Shown: positions 8,531 through 16,892 of the stretch, one piece after another
Layout: every line of letters starts with the position of its first letter
How positions within the stretch are numbered: position 1 is the stretch's first letter
Assembly (NCBI GenBank): GCA_034435635.1
Contig: DAOTWY010000068.1
Location: 1 to 27,817 of the forward strand
DNA length: 27,817 bases
DNA from: DAOTWY01 sp003696565
GTDB taxonomy: Bacteria; Chloroflexota; Anaerolineae; Aggregatilineales; Phototrophicaceae
Direction of reading: 5' to 3'
Position numbers and translations under genes: made by a program
The notes under the pieces: model-generated
What the model saw: only the letters and a program-made list of their open reading frames with translations
Database searches by the model: none
Told to the model about the DNA's origin: nothing

Positions 8531-9143
8531 GGAACTGATTGCCCAACTTAAGGCAGATGACCCTAGCCAACGAGAACAAGCCGCCTTGGAACTCGGAAAT
8601 CGCCGTGCAACGGAAGCACTGGACGCATTGATCGCGGCTTTAGATGATCCAGTGAGTGCTGTGCGGTGTGCTGCGATTCTTGCCCTGCGTTATATTAATG
8701 ATCCACGCGGGGATGTTGCCCTGATACCGTTGTTTAATGATACGGATAATGCCGTTCGGCGGCGGGTATCCGCTTGGGCGATGACACGTGAAGGTGAGCA
8801 ACCTCATCTTGTTGAGCCGTTGATCGCACAATTACGAGACCCGGACAGTCGCAAAAGCACGATTGATTTTATATTGATGCTATTAGGCAAATGGGGAGAT
8901 GCCCGCGCATTAGAGGCACTGCATGATATGACACAACATGAGTTTGCACCGTTCCGGCTGCGGGCAGCGCAATCCTTGCGAAAAATGGCAGATTCACGGT
9001 CTGTGGCATATCTGATTCCACTGCTCGATGACCCACACCCTGGGGTGCAAGCAACCGCTGCCAAAACGTTAACCGCCATCGGTACCCCCGAAGCATTATC
9101 AGCAGTCAGCAATTGGAAAGCCCAAAACAGTATGCCGGGATGA
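8520..9143 (+). CDS. HEAT-repeat protein
   Basis: A 207-residue protein made of about five or six HEAT-like helical pairs (PBS-lyase HEAT type). Recurring motifs are xALDALIAALDDPVSAVR, DVALIPLFNDTDNAVRR, and SVAYLIPLLDDPHPGVQ near the C-terminus, each about 30 residues apart. Such solenoids bind protein partners and are not enzymes by themselves. There is no signal peptide or membrane segment. Its ATG lies inside the end of the hydrolase gene, which implies coupled translation and perhaps a complex with that hydrolase. The partner is otherwise unknown. Confidence 0.88.
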   Translation: MTTEELIAQLKADDPSQREQAALELGNRRATEALDALIAALDDPVSAVRCAAILALRYINDPRGDVALIPLFNDTDNAVRRRVSAWAMTREGEQPHLVEPLIAQLRDPDSRKSTIDFILMLLGKWGDARALEALHDMTQHEFAPFRLRAAQSLRKMADSRSVAYLIPLLDDPHPGVQATAAKTLTAIGTPEALSAVSNWKAQNSMPG

Positions 9144-9261
9144 TGTGCAGCAGGTGATGAGGCGGGGGTTTGGGGGTGGGCTAATTAAGGAAGTTCCAGT
9201 GGATAAATTCCGCTTTGCTTCAAACAAAATATAGTCTTTGCATTTAGGAGGAAAAAACAGA

Positions 9262-10644
9262 ATGAAACGTATTAGTTTAGTTTTATTGATTCTGATGTTG
9301 GCTTTGCCGATAGCTGGCAGTGCCTTCGCACAGGATGATGACCCGGAAGCGAATCCGCTTCGCATTGGTTTGATGGTTGATCAATCCGGCGCGCTCACTG
9401 TTTACGGTTATGAGCTGGAATATGGCTTTAAGCTCGGTCTGGTATATCAGTCTGGTTTGGATATTAACGAATATGAAAGCCTAGAGGACGCGCTAGAAGA
9501 CGTTCGTATTGCTGGTCGTCCGGTGGAAATTTTTGTACGGGACAACGGTAGCGTGCCAGATACAGCAGCCTCTCAAGCTCGTGAACTGATTGAGGTAGAA
9601 GGTGTTGAGATTTTAGTAGGTGCGCCAAGTTCCGGTGTGACAGTCGCATTGCAACAGGTAGCAGCAGATTATGATGTCATCCTGTTTGCTGCGCCAGGGG
9701 CATCTCCGTCGATCACAGGGGATAACTTTAATCTGAACACGTTCCGCGTTTGCCGGAATAGCTTCCAAGATGCGGCGGCATTAGGTATCTTAGCGCAACA
9801 GGTTGGTCCACGGTGGATGATTCTAGCAGCGGATTATGAGTTTGGGCGGGCTTCTGCTGGGGCGTTCCAGGCATTACTGCCAAACTATGGGGTGGAATTT
9901 GTGCAAGAGCCACTTTATGGCGCACTTGACCTGACAGACTTCACGCCATTCTTAGATGAAATTGTTGCGGCTCAACCGGATGCGGTGCTGGTTATTTGGG
10001 CTGGTGCTGGTACACTGCCGTTGTTCCAACAAATTGAAGAGCGTGGTCTGCGTGATCTTGGCATTGCGATCGTCGGCGGCACAGATTCTAACGATACCTC
10101 CGCTGTCGCGCTCAGCCCTGATCAAGTTGGACAATACGGTTTTATCGTATATCACTACACCCTGCCGGATAACGATGTGAATGACTGGCTAGTGGATGCA
10201 CATATCAACTATGTGCCGCACCCAGAAACCGGTGAGGTCGATTACCCGGATTTATTCACGGCGTGCAGCTTTGCGACAGCCCAAGCCCTGACCATCGGGG
10301 TGGAAGATGCTACACAAGCCGCATTAGAAGATGGTGCGAGCTTGGTAGAAGGGACACTGCCGGAGTTCATGATTCCTGCCTTAGAAGGATTAGCGTTTGA
10401 AAGCCCGAAGGGTTGGGTGTTCATCCGCCCATCGGATCACCAAGCCCTGACACCGGTCTATCTGATTCAGATCGCCAACACTGATAGCCCAGAATATGCC
10501 TTTTATGATCTGGTGGGTGAAGTGGGGGTATTAGAAGGCGCGCCGCCCTGCTTATTGCCAGGCGATTTTGCACAACGCTGTGAAGGCGATGCCGAGTTCT
10601 ATGAATATGTGGCAGAAGTTTTAGCAGAAGAAGCAGGTGAATAA
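9262..10644 (+). CDS. HAAT-type ABC transporter substrate-binding protein (LivK-like, Peripla_BP_6)
   Basis: A 460-residue secreted receptor for an importer of the branched-chain amino acid/amide family. The signal peptide spans residues 1-23 and ends SAFA before QDDDP. The mature protein opens with LRIGLMVDQSGALTVYG, typical of type I periplasmic-binding folds. VEILVGAPSSGVTVALQQVA and an ILAADYEFGRASAG stretch also fit the family. It is longer than usual LivK (about 370). There is no lipobox cysteine, so it is either released or tethered by another route. The start is the ATG after AGGAGGA (9246-9252, 9 bases away), not the in-frame TTG at 9238. It heads the importer operon. The ligand could be an amino acid, amide, urea or aromatic/organic acid. 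Confidence 0.92.
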   Translation: MKRISLVLLILMLALPIAGSAFAQDDDPEANPLRIGLMVDQSGALTVYGYELEYGFKLGLVYQSGLDINEYESLEDALEDVRIAGRPVEIFVRDNGSVPDTAASQARELIEVEGVEILVGAPSSGVTVALQQVAADYDVILFAAPGASPSITGDNFNLNTFRVCRNSFQDAAALGILAQQVGPRWMILAADYEFGRASAGAFQALLPNYGVEFVQEPLYGALDLTDFTPFLDEIVAAQPDAVLVIWAGAGTLPLFQQIEERGLRDLGIAIVGGTDSNDTSAVALSPDQVGQYGFIVYHYTLPDNDVNDWLVDAHINYVPHPETGEVDYPDLFTACSFATAQALTIGVEDATQAALEDGASLVEGTLPEFMIPALEGLAFESPKGWVFIRPSDHQALTPVYLIQIANTDSPEYAFYDLVGEVGVLEGAPPCLLPGDFAQRCEGDAEFYEYVAEVLAEEAGE

Positions 10645-10666
10645 GCCGTTCTAAGCCTGCTATGCT

Positions 10667-10687
10667 GAGGGGAGTATCCCTCCCCTC
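10667..10687 (+). promoter_or_regulatory. Intra-operon hairpin after the substrate-binding protein gene
   Basis: A perfect 8-bp stem GAGGGGAG (10667-10674) and CTCCCCTC (10680-10687) with a 5-base loop is followed by only three T. It lies 22 bases after the SBP stop codon. It probably stabilises the SBP mRNA 3' end or partly terminates transcription, giving more binding protein than membrane subunits, as is common for ABC importers. Confidence 0.7.
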
Positions 10688-10720
10688 TTTCAATCAATAG
10701 AAAACAAGTCATAAACAACT

Positions 10721-11473
10721 ATGATCCTAGAAACTAAAAATTTACGAAAAGAATTCGGTGGGCTTGTTGCGGTTGCGGATATGTCTGTACAAATCCAACC
10801 AGGCAGTACGCACGCCATCATCGGTCCAAATGGCGCGGGTAAAACCACGTTTTTCAATCTTCTAACAGGGAAGTATCAGCCAACTGCTGGGCAAGTGATT
10901 TTCAAAGGGCAAGACATCACCAATATGCCGATTCACCGCCGTGCGCATCTTGGCATTGGGCGGTCTTTTCAGATCACTAATATCTTCCCAAACCTGACCG
11001 TATTGGAAAACGTTCGCTTGGCGGTGCAGGCTCTTAGCCATGTCAACTTTCGGTTTTATCGTCACGCGAACTACTATCAAAATTTCATCCGCCGTGCCTA
11101 TCATGTTTTGGAGATTGTTGGTTTATTGGATGTCGCCATGTTACCGGCAAGTGTTTTACCACATGGCGGTAAGCGTAAGCTGGAATTGGCTATTCTGCTG
11201 GCACCCGACCCAGAGGTTTTGTTATTAGATGAACCGACGGCAGGCATGGCATCCGAACAAGTGCCGGAATTGATAGAGACGATCCAGATGATCCGTGAAC
11301 AAGGGAATAAAACGATTGTGCTGGTTGAACACAACATGAATGTAGTTATGGGTATCTGTGATCAAATCACGGTCATGAATTATGGTCAATTATTAGCGCA
11401 AGGTACCCCGGCAGAAATCGCCGCTAATCAAACAGTGCAGGATGTTTATTTGGGTACGTTATATGATGATTAA
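10721..11473 (+). CDS. HAAT ABC transporter ATP-binding protein (LivG-like)
   Basis: A 250-residue ABC ATPase of the LivG type that powers the importer on the cytoplasmic side. The Walker A motif GPNGAGKTT is at 35-43. The signature region reads LPHGGKRKLELA in place of the usual LSGGQ, which is common in LivG. Walker B is VLLLDEP, followed by TAGM, and the switch histidine is in VEHNM. It follows the SBP after a 76-base gap holding a hairpin. No clear Shine-Dalgarno sequence precedes the ATG, which would further lower its output relative to the SBP. Confidence 0.93.
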   Translation: MILETKNLRKEFGGLVAVADMSVQIQPGSTHAIIGPNGAGKTTFFNLLTGKYQPTAGQVIFKGQDITNMPIHRRAHLGIGRSFQITNIFPNLTVLENVRLAVQALSHVNFRFYRHANYYQNFIRRAYHVLEIVGLLDVAMLPASVLPHGGKRKLELAILLAPDPEVLLLDEPTAGMASEQVPELIETIQMIREQGNKTIVLVEHNMNVVMGICDQITVMNYGQLLAQGTPAEIAANQTVQDVYLGTLYDD

Positions 11474-11521
11474 AGCAATTTTGTGTGCATCAATTAGCTA
11501 AACAAAAAAGGATTTATGGCT

Positions 11522-12466
11522 ATGTTGATCATATGGGCGGCAGTCGGGGCAACCCTCGCCGTGTTGATTACGCCAACAGTGTATCGTAACCTCAACCAAA
11601 AACCGCTAGATGGGTTAATCATAGGTTTGATTGTTGGGATTATCGGCAGTGTACCGGGGTTATTGGTGTTTTGGTTATTGTTACCGTATCGCTTTCGGCA
11701 AAGTGACCGCCCCCCTCACCCGTTAGATGGGTTCCGCTGGCGGGGTGTGGCACAAATGCATTCAAATAACATCTTAGAAGTGCGTGATATTCACACGTTC
11801 ATCGGGCAGTTTCATATTTTAGAGGGCGTATCGTTGGAAGTGCCCCGGGGTAGCATTACGGTGATTTTAGGGCGTAATGGTGCGGGGAAAACCACCACTC
11901 TACGCAGCATCATCGGTTTGAACAACCCACGCAGTGGGTCAATTTTTTATAACGGGCGCAATATCACACACGCCACCGCCCACGAAATCGCGGCTAGCGG
12001 CATCGGCTATGTGCCCGAACACCGTGCAATTTTCAAAGAATTAACCGTGCGAGAAAACTTAGAGATAGCTGCCCGTAAGCGCGGTGACCTTGAGCGTAAC
12101 CAACAATTTATCTTTGATCTCTTTCCAGATTTGCAACGCCTTATTGATTTGCCGGGAGGCAATCTTTCCGGTGGGCAGCAACAGATGCTCGCGATCGCTC
12201 GCGCACTTGTGCCGGATAATGATTTGCTGTTGATTGATGAACCCAGTGAAGGGCTTGCCCCTGTCATTATTGATCAACTGATGGCGGCTATTAAGCAACT
12301 TGCCAAACATAAAACAGTGCTACTGGTAGAACAAAACTTCCGCGTTGCTAGTCGGCTGGCGGATCGTTACGTCATTATTGATGATGGGCATAGTGTTATG
12401 AGTGGCGATATGGCAGACCTCATCAAAAACCCGGATGTCATCAAACGGTATTTGGGCGTGGCATAA
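11522..12466 (+). CDS. HAAT ABC transporter ATP-binding protein (LivF-like) with N-terminal membrane segments
   Basis: A 314-residue protein. From about residue 82 (NILEVRDIHTF) it is a standard LivF ATPase with Walker A GRNGAGKTT, signature LSGGQQQ, Walker B LLLIDEP and switch His in the VEQN position replaced by Gln, as usual for LivF. In front are about 78 extra residues with two hydrophobic helices (about 2-19 and 31-56) and a basic, Pro-rich linker. The usual LivF is about 235 residues. AAGGA (11508-11512) is 9 bases from the ATG at 11522 but only 3 from the ATG at 11516, so I prefer the former. An internal ATG at 11756 has no good ribosome site. The ATPase seems tethered to the membrane by its own helices. 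Confidence 0.88.
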   Translation: MLIIWAAVGATLAVLITPTVYRNLNQKPLDGLIIGLIVGIIGSVPGLLVFWLLLPYRFRQSDRPPHPLDGFRWRGVAQMHSNNILEVRDIHTFIGQFHILEGVSLEVPRGSITVILGRNGAGKTTTLRSIIGLNNPRSGSIFYNGRNITHATAHEIAASGIGYVPEHRAIFKELTVRENLEIAARKRGDLERNQQFIFDLFPDLQRLIDLPGGNLSGGQQQMLAIARALVPDNDLLLIDEPSEGLAPVIIDQLMAAIKQLAKHKTVLLVEQNFRVASRLADRYVIIDDGHSVMSGDMADLIKNPDVIKRYLGVA

Positions 12467-12477
12467 AGGATTGACTC

Positions 12478-13503
12478 ATGCAAAATATTTTACAAAAAAC
12501 CATGCGTGACCCCACCTGGCAACTCATTAGTTGGATGCTCGGCGCGATCTTTATCTTTGCTTTAGTTGCGTCAGAGTTCAATATCGGCTCATTTAGTTCT
12601 ACATTATTAAATGGAATGCTACGCGCCATGCTCTTGTTCTTAGTAGCGGCGGGCTTGTCTCTGATATTTGGGTTGATGGACATCCTCAACTTTGCTCAGG
12701 GTGGCTATTTCATGCTCGGGGCATACCTGGCTTATGATTTTCAGCACCCAGATGCAGGTTCTTTGACATTTGGGGAAAGCATTGCAGACCCTACCCTGCG
12801 GTTCTTTGTCTCGATTCTTTTCGCGGTAATTGTTGGCGGTGTTTTGGGCTATATTTTGGAGCGGTTTTTCCTGCGTCCGCTGTATGATCGTCCTTTGTTC
12901 CAGTTGGTTTTGACTTTTGGGGCATCTTTGGTATTCCTGGAAGGCATTAAATTTATATGGAAAACCGTCCCTTACACCTGGCGAGAAGACACCATCTTCC
13001 AAGCCAATAAATTCAATTTATTCGGCACGACATTTGAATGGTATCGCGTGTTTATCATCATCATGGGGATCGTCCTAATTGTGCTGATCTCCCTCATGCT
13101 GCGTCGTACGCGCATCGGCATTATTATCCGCGCTGGGGTAGAAGACCCGGAAATGGTGCGTGCGCTTGGCATCAACGTCCGCGCCGTATTTACATTTGTT
13201 TTCACCATTGGCTGTGCAGTCGCAGCATTCGGCGGCGCAGTGGCAGCACCCTTTTTACAAGTTCATATCGGCTTGGGTAATTTATATTTATTGGGTGCTA
13301 TTGCAGTGATTGTGCTGGGCGGCTTAGGTAGTTATGAAGGGACAGCTGTCGCCAGTATTATCGTCGGCTTGGCTTGGGTGGCGATGGAACGCTTTAGCAT
13401 CAGTTATAACATTGGTGCTGTGTGGGGTGATCTAACCCCCATGTTACTGCTTGCCTTAGTGTTGCTTTTACGCCCCAAAGGCTTATTTGGAGAGGAACGT
13501 TAA
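12478..13503 (+). CDS. HAAT ABC transporter permease (LivH-like)
   Basis: A 341-residue integral membrane subunit, one half of the import channel. The LivH hallmark GLSLIFGLMDILNFAQGG and following GAYLAY are near residues 60-80. The cytoplasmic coupling loop RAGVEDPEMVRALGINV lies in the second half. About eight to nine hydrophobic helices are seen. AAGGA (12466-12470) sits 7 bases before the ATG, in the 11-base gap after the LivF-like gene, and the livM gene follows after 2 bases. The usual LivH is about 300 residues; the extra length is mainly a loop near residues 95-105 and the N-terminus. Confidence 0.94.
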   Translation: MQNILQKTMRDPTWQLISWMLGAIFIFALVASEFNIGSFSSTLLNGMLRAMLLFLVAAGLSLIFGLMDILNFAQGGYFMLGAYLAYDFQHPDAGSLTFGESIADPTLRFFVSILFAVIVGGVLGYILERFFLRPLYDRPLFQLVLTFGASLVFLEGIKFIWKTVPYTWREDTIFQANKFNLFGTTFEWYRVFIIIMGIVLIVLISLMLRRTRIGIIIRAGVEDPEMVRALGINVRAVFTFVFTIGCAVAAFGGAVAAPFLQVHIGLGNLYLLGAIAVIVLGGLGSYEGTAVASIIVGLAWVAMERFSISYNIGAVWGDLTPMLLLALVLLLRPKGLFGEER

Positions 13504-13505
13504 CG

Positions 13506-15158
13506 ATGACGGACACCAACAAATTTTCCCCGCCGGATTTTGCCATTCTACTACTTGCTGCGTTGATGCTTGTTGCGTTTTTGTTTATGCCGTGGATGCA
13601 TCTTCATATCAACGGGACATCTATTAGCACCACAGGCGCGCGCTTTTTATTGGATCAACCTGTAGTGGATTTTGAGCGTGATTTATTTGTTGATCTATTT
13701 AGTGAGACGATAGGCGCGCAAACCTTGGTGAGCAACATCGAGCAGGTGGTTGCAGACCCTAACTTAGTCTTGATCGCTGGGATATTAGCCTTGCTATTCG
13801 GCTTATGGGCACTGGCAGATTCCACCACGCGCGAACTTGCCGCCATTGTGACAGCTGGGGCGGGCATATTAGGTTTGATCTATTTCATGACCTTTTTTGC
13901 CAATAACCGCCACAACGCAGTGGATGTCATTGGCTTTATGGGGATGGGTTTTTGGTTAGCGTTATTGGCAAGTATCGGGTTGATTTTACAGGTGTTTATC
14001 CCGCGTAACCATGCCACCCCTACCCAACGGGTTCGCTTCGCGGTGCAAACGATTCAGCAAAATCGGATGTTGATTTTGGTGTTGATTTTACTGATCTTAC
14101 TGCCGCATATGATTGGTTGGTATACCAACTCCAGCCCGTTCCCTATCCAACGAGGACGCACCAACCCGACATTTATCGCTAGCGGACTTTCCGCGGATTG
14201 GATGCTGACCTTTATTCAAGTTTTTGTGTTGGCAATTTTCGTGATGAGCTACAATTTGATGTTCGGGTTTACAGGGGTGATCTCCTTTGGTCATGCGATG
14301 TTCTTCGGCATTGGTGCCTATACGATGGGCTTGCTGTGGGAATATACGGACATTGGATCAAATGAGGGCTTGTTAGTTGGGTTATTGGTAACGCTAGTGA
14401 TATGTGGTGTGACGGGGTTTTTGATTGGTTTGGTATCACTGCGTTTGCGCGGGGTATATTTTGCTATTTTTACGCTCGCCATTGCAGAAGCGGTCTTTAT
14501 TTTTATCGAAAGCTGGCAGCTCACCAAAGGGGATGATGGCTTTTCTATCAGCCAGGGCGGTATACCAGATTGGCTTGATCCTACCCGCAGCCGGCTGAAT
14601 CTGTACTATGTTGCTCTATTTGTGTTCGTGTTCAGTTTCTTGTTTATCCGCCGCTTGGTCAATTCGCCAACGGGGGCAGTCTTTAAGGCAATCCGTGAAA
14701 ATGAAGAACGCGCCAAAGCCATCGGTTTTAATACGCTCACTTATAAACTACTGGCGATTTCTGTTTCCAGCATGTTAGCTGGCATAGCGGGGATGCTTTA
14801 CGCCATTGAGACCAAAAAGCTAGGACCGGAACAGTTCGGCGTGGGGTATACAGTCAATGCATTATTGATGACGATCATCGGGGGCGTAGGGACTTTTACG
14901 GGTCCGGTCATTGGCTCCGGCAGTTTGCACATCGCCAACACGGTTTTCCGTGACGATGAAACCGCCATCGGCAGTTTTGTCATCGGCGAAAATTGGGAGC
15001 TGATTACTGGGGTCATCTTTATCGTCGTGGTGTTAGTATTCCCTTATGGCATTGTGGGGACTTGGCATCAATTCAAAGCATGGCTGATGCGCCGCGCGCC
15101 AGATGAGCCAGACCCACAACCCACTCCACAGGAGATCATCCGGCATAACATTGAGTAA
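13506..15158 (+). CDS. HAAT ABC transporter permease (LivM-like) with a four-helix N-terminal extension
   Basis: A 550-residue membrane subunit that pairs with LivH. The canonical LivM core starts near residue 188, with LMFGFTGVISFGHAMFFGIGAY at about 251-272 and the coupling loop AIRENEERAKAIGFNT later on. Before it lie about 180 residues with four more hydrophobic helices (about 12-30, 86-104, 111-131 and 141-164) and a roughly 55-residue hydrophilic loop between the first two. E. coli LivM is about 425 residues with fewer additions. AGGA lies 9 bases before the ATG and the LivH stop is 2 bases away. It ends the importer operon. Confidence 0.92.
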   Translation: MTDTNKFSPPDFAILLLAALMLVAFLFMPWMHLHINGTSISTTGARFLLDQPVVDFERDLFVDLFSETIGAQTLVSNIEQVVADPNLVLIAGILALLFGLWALADSTTRELAAIVTAGAGILGLIYFMTFFANNRHNAVDVIGFMGMGFWLALLASIGLILQVFIPRNHATPTQRVRFAVQTIQQNRMLILVLILLILLPHMIGWYTNSSPFPIQRGRTNPTFIASGLSADWMLTFIQVFVLAIFVMSYNLMFGFTGVISFGHAMFFGIGAYTMGLLWEYTDIGSNEGLLVGLLVTLVICGVTGFLIGLVSLRLRGVYFAIFTLAIAEAVFIFIESWQLTKGDDGFSISQGGIPDWLDPTRSRLNLYYVALFVFVFSFLFIRRLVNSPTGAVFKAIRENEERAKAIGFNTLTYKLLAISVSSMLAGIAGMLYAIETKKLGPEQFGVGYTVNALLMTIIGGVGTFTGPVIGSGSLHIANTVFRDDETAIGSFVIGENWELITGVIFIVVVLVFPYGIVGTWHQFKAWLMRRAPDEPDPQPTPQEIIRHNIE

Positions 15159-15188
15159 ACAACGGTAGAATGCCAAACTTAAATCCCG

Positions 15189-15194
15189 TATAAT
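15189..15194 (+). promoter_or_regulatory. Candidate -10 box for the lacI-family gene
   Basis: A perfect TATAAT lies 37 bases before the LacI-family ATG in the 73-base gap after livM. No good -35 is visible at 16-18 bases. A half-site AAGTAA follows the -10 at 15199, resembling one arm of the pgmB operator. Weak autoregulation is possible but not shown. Confidence 0.4.
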
Positions 15195-15231
15195 TTTTAA
15201 GTAACACACCACACATTTAGGAGAGGGATAA

Positions 15232-16248
15232 ATGCCAACAATTAAGGATGTCGCACGGGCTGCTGGCGTTTCTATTGCAACAGTGTCATATGTTCTGAAC
15301 AATAAAACGGGTATGGTTAGTGAAACCACCCGCGAGCATGTTTTAGAAGTCGCTCAACGGCTTGGGTATCGTCCAAATATTAACGCGCGCAATTTACAAG
15401 CTAGCCGCACCGGCTTGATCGGTTATGCCTGGCATAAAGCCCCCGGTGGAGAACCCAGCCCTGTTTTAGATCAATTTATCTATCACCTGGCACACGCCGC
15501 CGAGCAACAAGACTATCATGTGCTAACATTTACCCACCCCGGAGATAACCCAATCCGTGTGTATGAGGATTTAATTCGCTCCCGTCGTGTCGATGGCTTT
15601 GTGTTAGCAGAAACCGAGACCAACGACCCACGTGTTCGCTTTTTGATTGATGAAAATTTTCCATTCGTCACCTTTGGGCGGACGGCGAACGACTGGGAAT
15701 ATTGTTGGGTAGATACTGATGGGCGTGATGGTGCCAAGCAAGCGGTTGAGCATTTGATCCAACAAGGGCACGAACGCATCGGTTTTTTGGGTTGGTCGTA
15801 TGCTGCACTCACTGGTGATGATCGTCTACAAGGCTACCTAGAAGCCATGGAGAACGCTGGGTTGCCGGTTGATAAAGATTATATCGCCCGTACCGATTAC
15901 AAAACAGAAACCATCGAATCCGTATTAGCGCAGTGGAAACCCCATAACCTCACAGCGGCATTTGTTGTCAGTGATTATGATGCGATCTCTCTCATGCGCG
16001 GGCTAGAACGGAATAAAATGCCACCAATGGCGGTAGTGGGCTTTGATGATGCGCCCGTTAGCAAATTCACCCGTCCGGGTTTAACGACATTGCGCCAACC
16101 CTTGCGGGAGATCAGCACTGCACTCATCAAAATGCTCCACGAGCGCATCCAAAATAAAGATTGCATCCCTCAAAACAAGCTATTTAAACCGGAACTGATC
16201 ATCCGTGAGTCGAGTCTAATTCCGCCAAATGCGCCAGCACCTCGCTGA
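15232..16248 (+). CDS. LacI-family transcriptional regulator
   Basis: A 338-residue sugar-responsive DNA-binding protein. The N-terminal helix-turn-helix is at residues 3-22 (IKDVARAAGVSIATVSYVLN) and the hinge helix NARNLQASRT at about 49-60 inserts into operators with a central CG. The rest is a periplasmic-binding-like effector domain ending in the family GFDDAPVSKF / PGLTTLRQP motifs. A strong ribosome site (AGGAGAGGG) precedes the ATG. It converges on pgmB and overlaps its 3' end by 50 bases. The operator at the pgmB promoter makes it the likely local regulator of pgmB, responding to a glucoside or sugar phosphate (inference). Confidence 0.95.
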   Translation: MPTIKDVARAAGVSIATVSYVLNNKTGMVSETTREHVLEVAQRLGYRPNINARNLQASRTGLIGYAWHKAPGGEPSPVLDQFIYHLAHAAEQQDYHVLTFTHPGDNPIRVYEDLIRSRRVDGFVLAETETNDPRVRFLIDENFPFVTFGRTANDWEYCWVDTDGRDGAKQAVEHLIQQGHERIGFLGWSYAALTGDDRLQGYLEAMENAGLPVDKDYIARTDYKTETIESVLAQWKPHNLTAAFVVSDYDAISLMRGLERNKMPPMAVVGFDDAPVSKFTRPGLTTLRQPLREISTALIKMLHERIQNKDCIPQNKLFKPELIIRESSLIPPNAPAPR

Positions 16249-16861
16249 CTTTTACGCCGTCCAAATTTGGTAAATGCAAGTGGGCATGGTCAACCTTAGA
16301 GCGACCGATGCCCACCGCCCAAAATCCCGCTTGTAAGGCGGCATCCACCCCTGCCTCAGCATCTTCAAACACCACGCCTTCCACCACACGGATTCCTAAT
16401 CCACCTGCTACCCACACAAATAAATCTGGTGCCGGTTTAGTATTCACCACGGCATATCCATCCCCCACAACATCGAACACATCTAACAAATCCAAACGCT
16501 CTAACACTGTTTTGGCATTGCGGCTGGCAGAACCAATCGCCAATTTTAAGCCTAATTCACGCGCTTCTGTTAAAAATTCCGTCACCCCTGGCAAGCGATC
16601 GGCTGGTGTCACTGTTTCTAAATAGCTCTGATAATAACGATTTTTGCGTGCCATCCAGTCTTGCGCAGTATCTTCAGAAATTTGCCGCCCTTTCAAAATC
16701 AGCTCCAAGCTCTGACGACGAGAAACGCCGCGCAGTTTTTCGTTATCTTCCCGTGTAAAAGATAAGTTTTCTTCATCGGCAAGCCGCTTCCAGCTCAAAT
16801 AATGAAACTCTGCCGTATCTGTAATAACCCCGTCTAGATCAAAAATTAGTGCTTTTATCAT
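16199..16861 (-). CDS. pgmB: Beta-phosphoglucomutase (HAD superfamily)
   Basis: A 220-residue HAD enzyme that interconverts beta-glucose 1-phosphate and glucose 6-phosphate, the step after maltose, trehalose or kojibiose phosphorolysis. Nucleophile and acid/base Asp8 and Asp10 lie in FDLDGV. His20 lies in EFHYLSW, the RGVSR loop is at 44-48, the Ser in GSAS is near 111, Lys142 lies in NTKPAPD, and Glu166-Asp167 lie in FEDAEAG. All match L. lactis beta-PGM motifs, which supports PgmB over a generic phosphatase. AAAGGG is 6 bases before the ATG. No phosphorylase gene is in the window. It has a well-formed promoter with a LacI-type operator (see 16874-16920). Confidence 0.9.
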   Translation of the reverse strand: MIKALIFDLDGVITDTAEFHYLSWKRLADEENLSFTREDNEKLRGVSRRQSLELILKGRQISEDTAQDWMARKNRYYQSYLETVTPADRLPGVTEFLTEARELGLKLAIGSASRNAKTVLERLDLLDVFDVVGDGYAVVNTKPAPDLFVWVAGGLGIRVVEGVVFEDAEAGVDAALQAGFWAVGIGRSKVDHAHLHLPNLDGVKVSEVLAHLAELDSTHG

Positions 16862-16873
16862 GATGAACCCTTT

Positions 16874-16891
16874 AAGTAAAACGATTTACTT
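16874..16891 (-). promoter_or_regulatory. LacI-family operator at the pgmB promoter
   Basis: An 18-bp pseudo-palindrome, AAGTAAAACGATTTACTT, has perfect 7-bp arms and the central CG typical of LacI-family sites. It begins 1 base after the -10 box and lies 12 bases before the pgmB start codon, so a bound repressor would block transcription start. Confidence 0.8.
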
Positions 16892-16892
16892 G

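Noticed and set aside
9144..9261. Promoter for the importer operon before the SBP gene
   Set aside because: A TATAGT box is present near 9229, but no convincing -35 at proper spacing, so it was not called.
12640..13002. Minus-strand open frame of 120 codons inside the LivH gene
   Set aside because: Antisense to a conserved permease core; no domain features.
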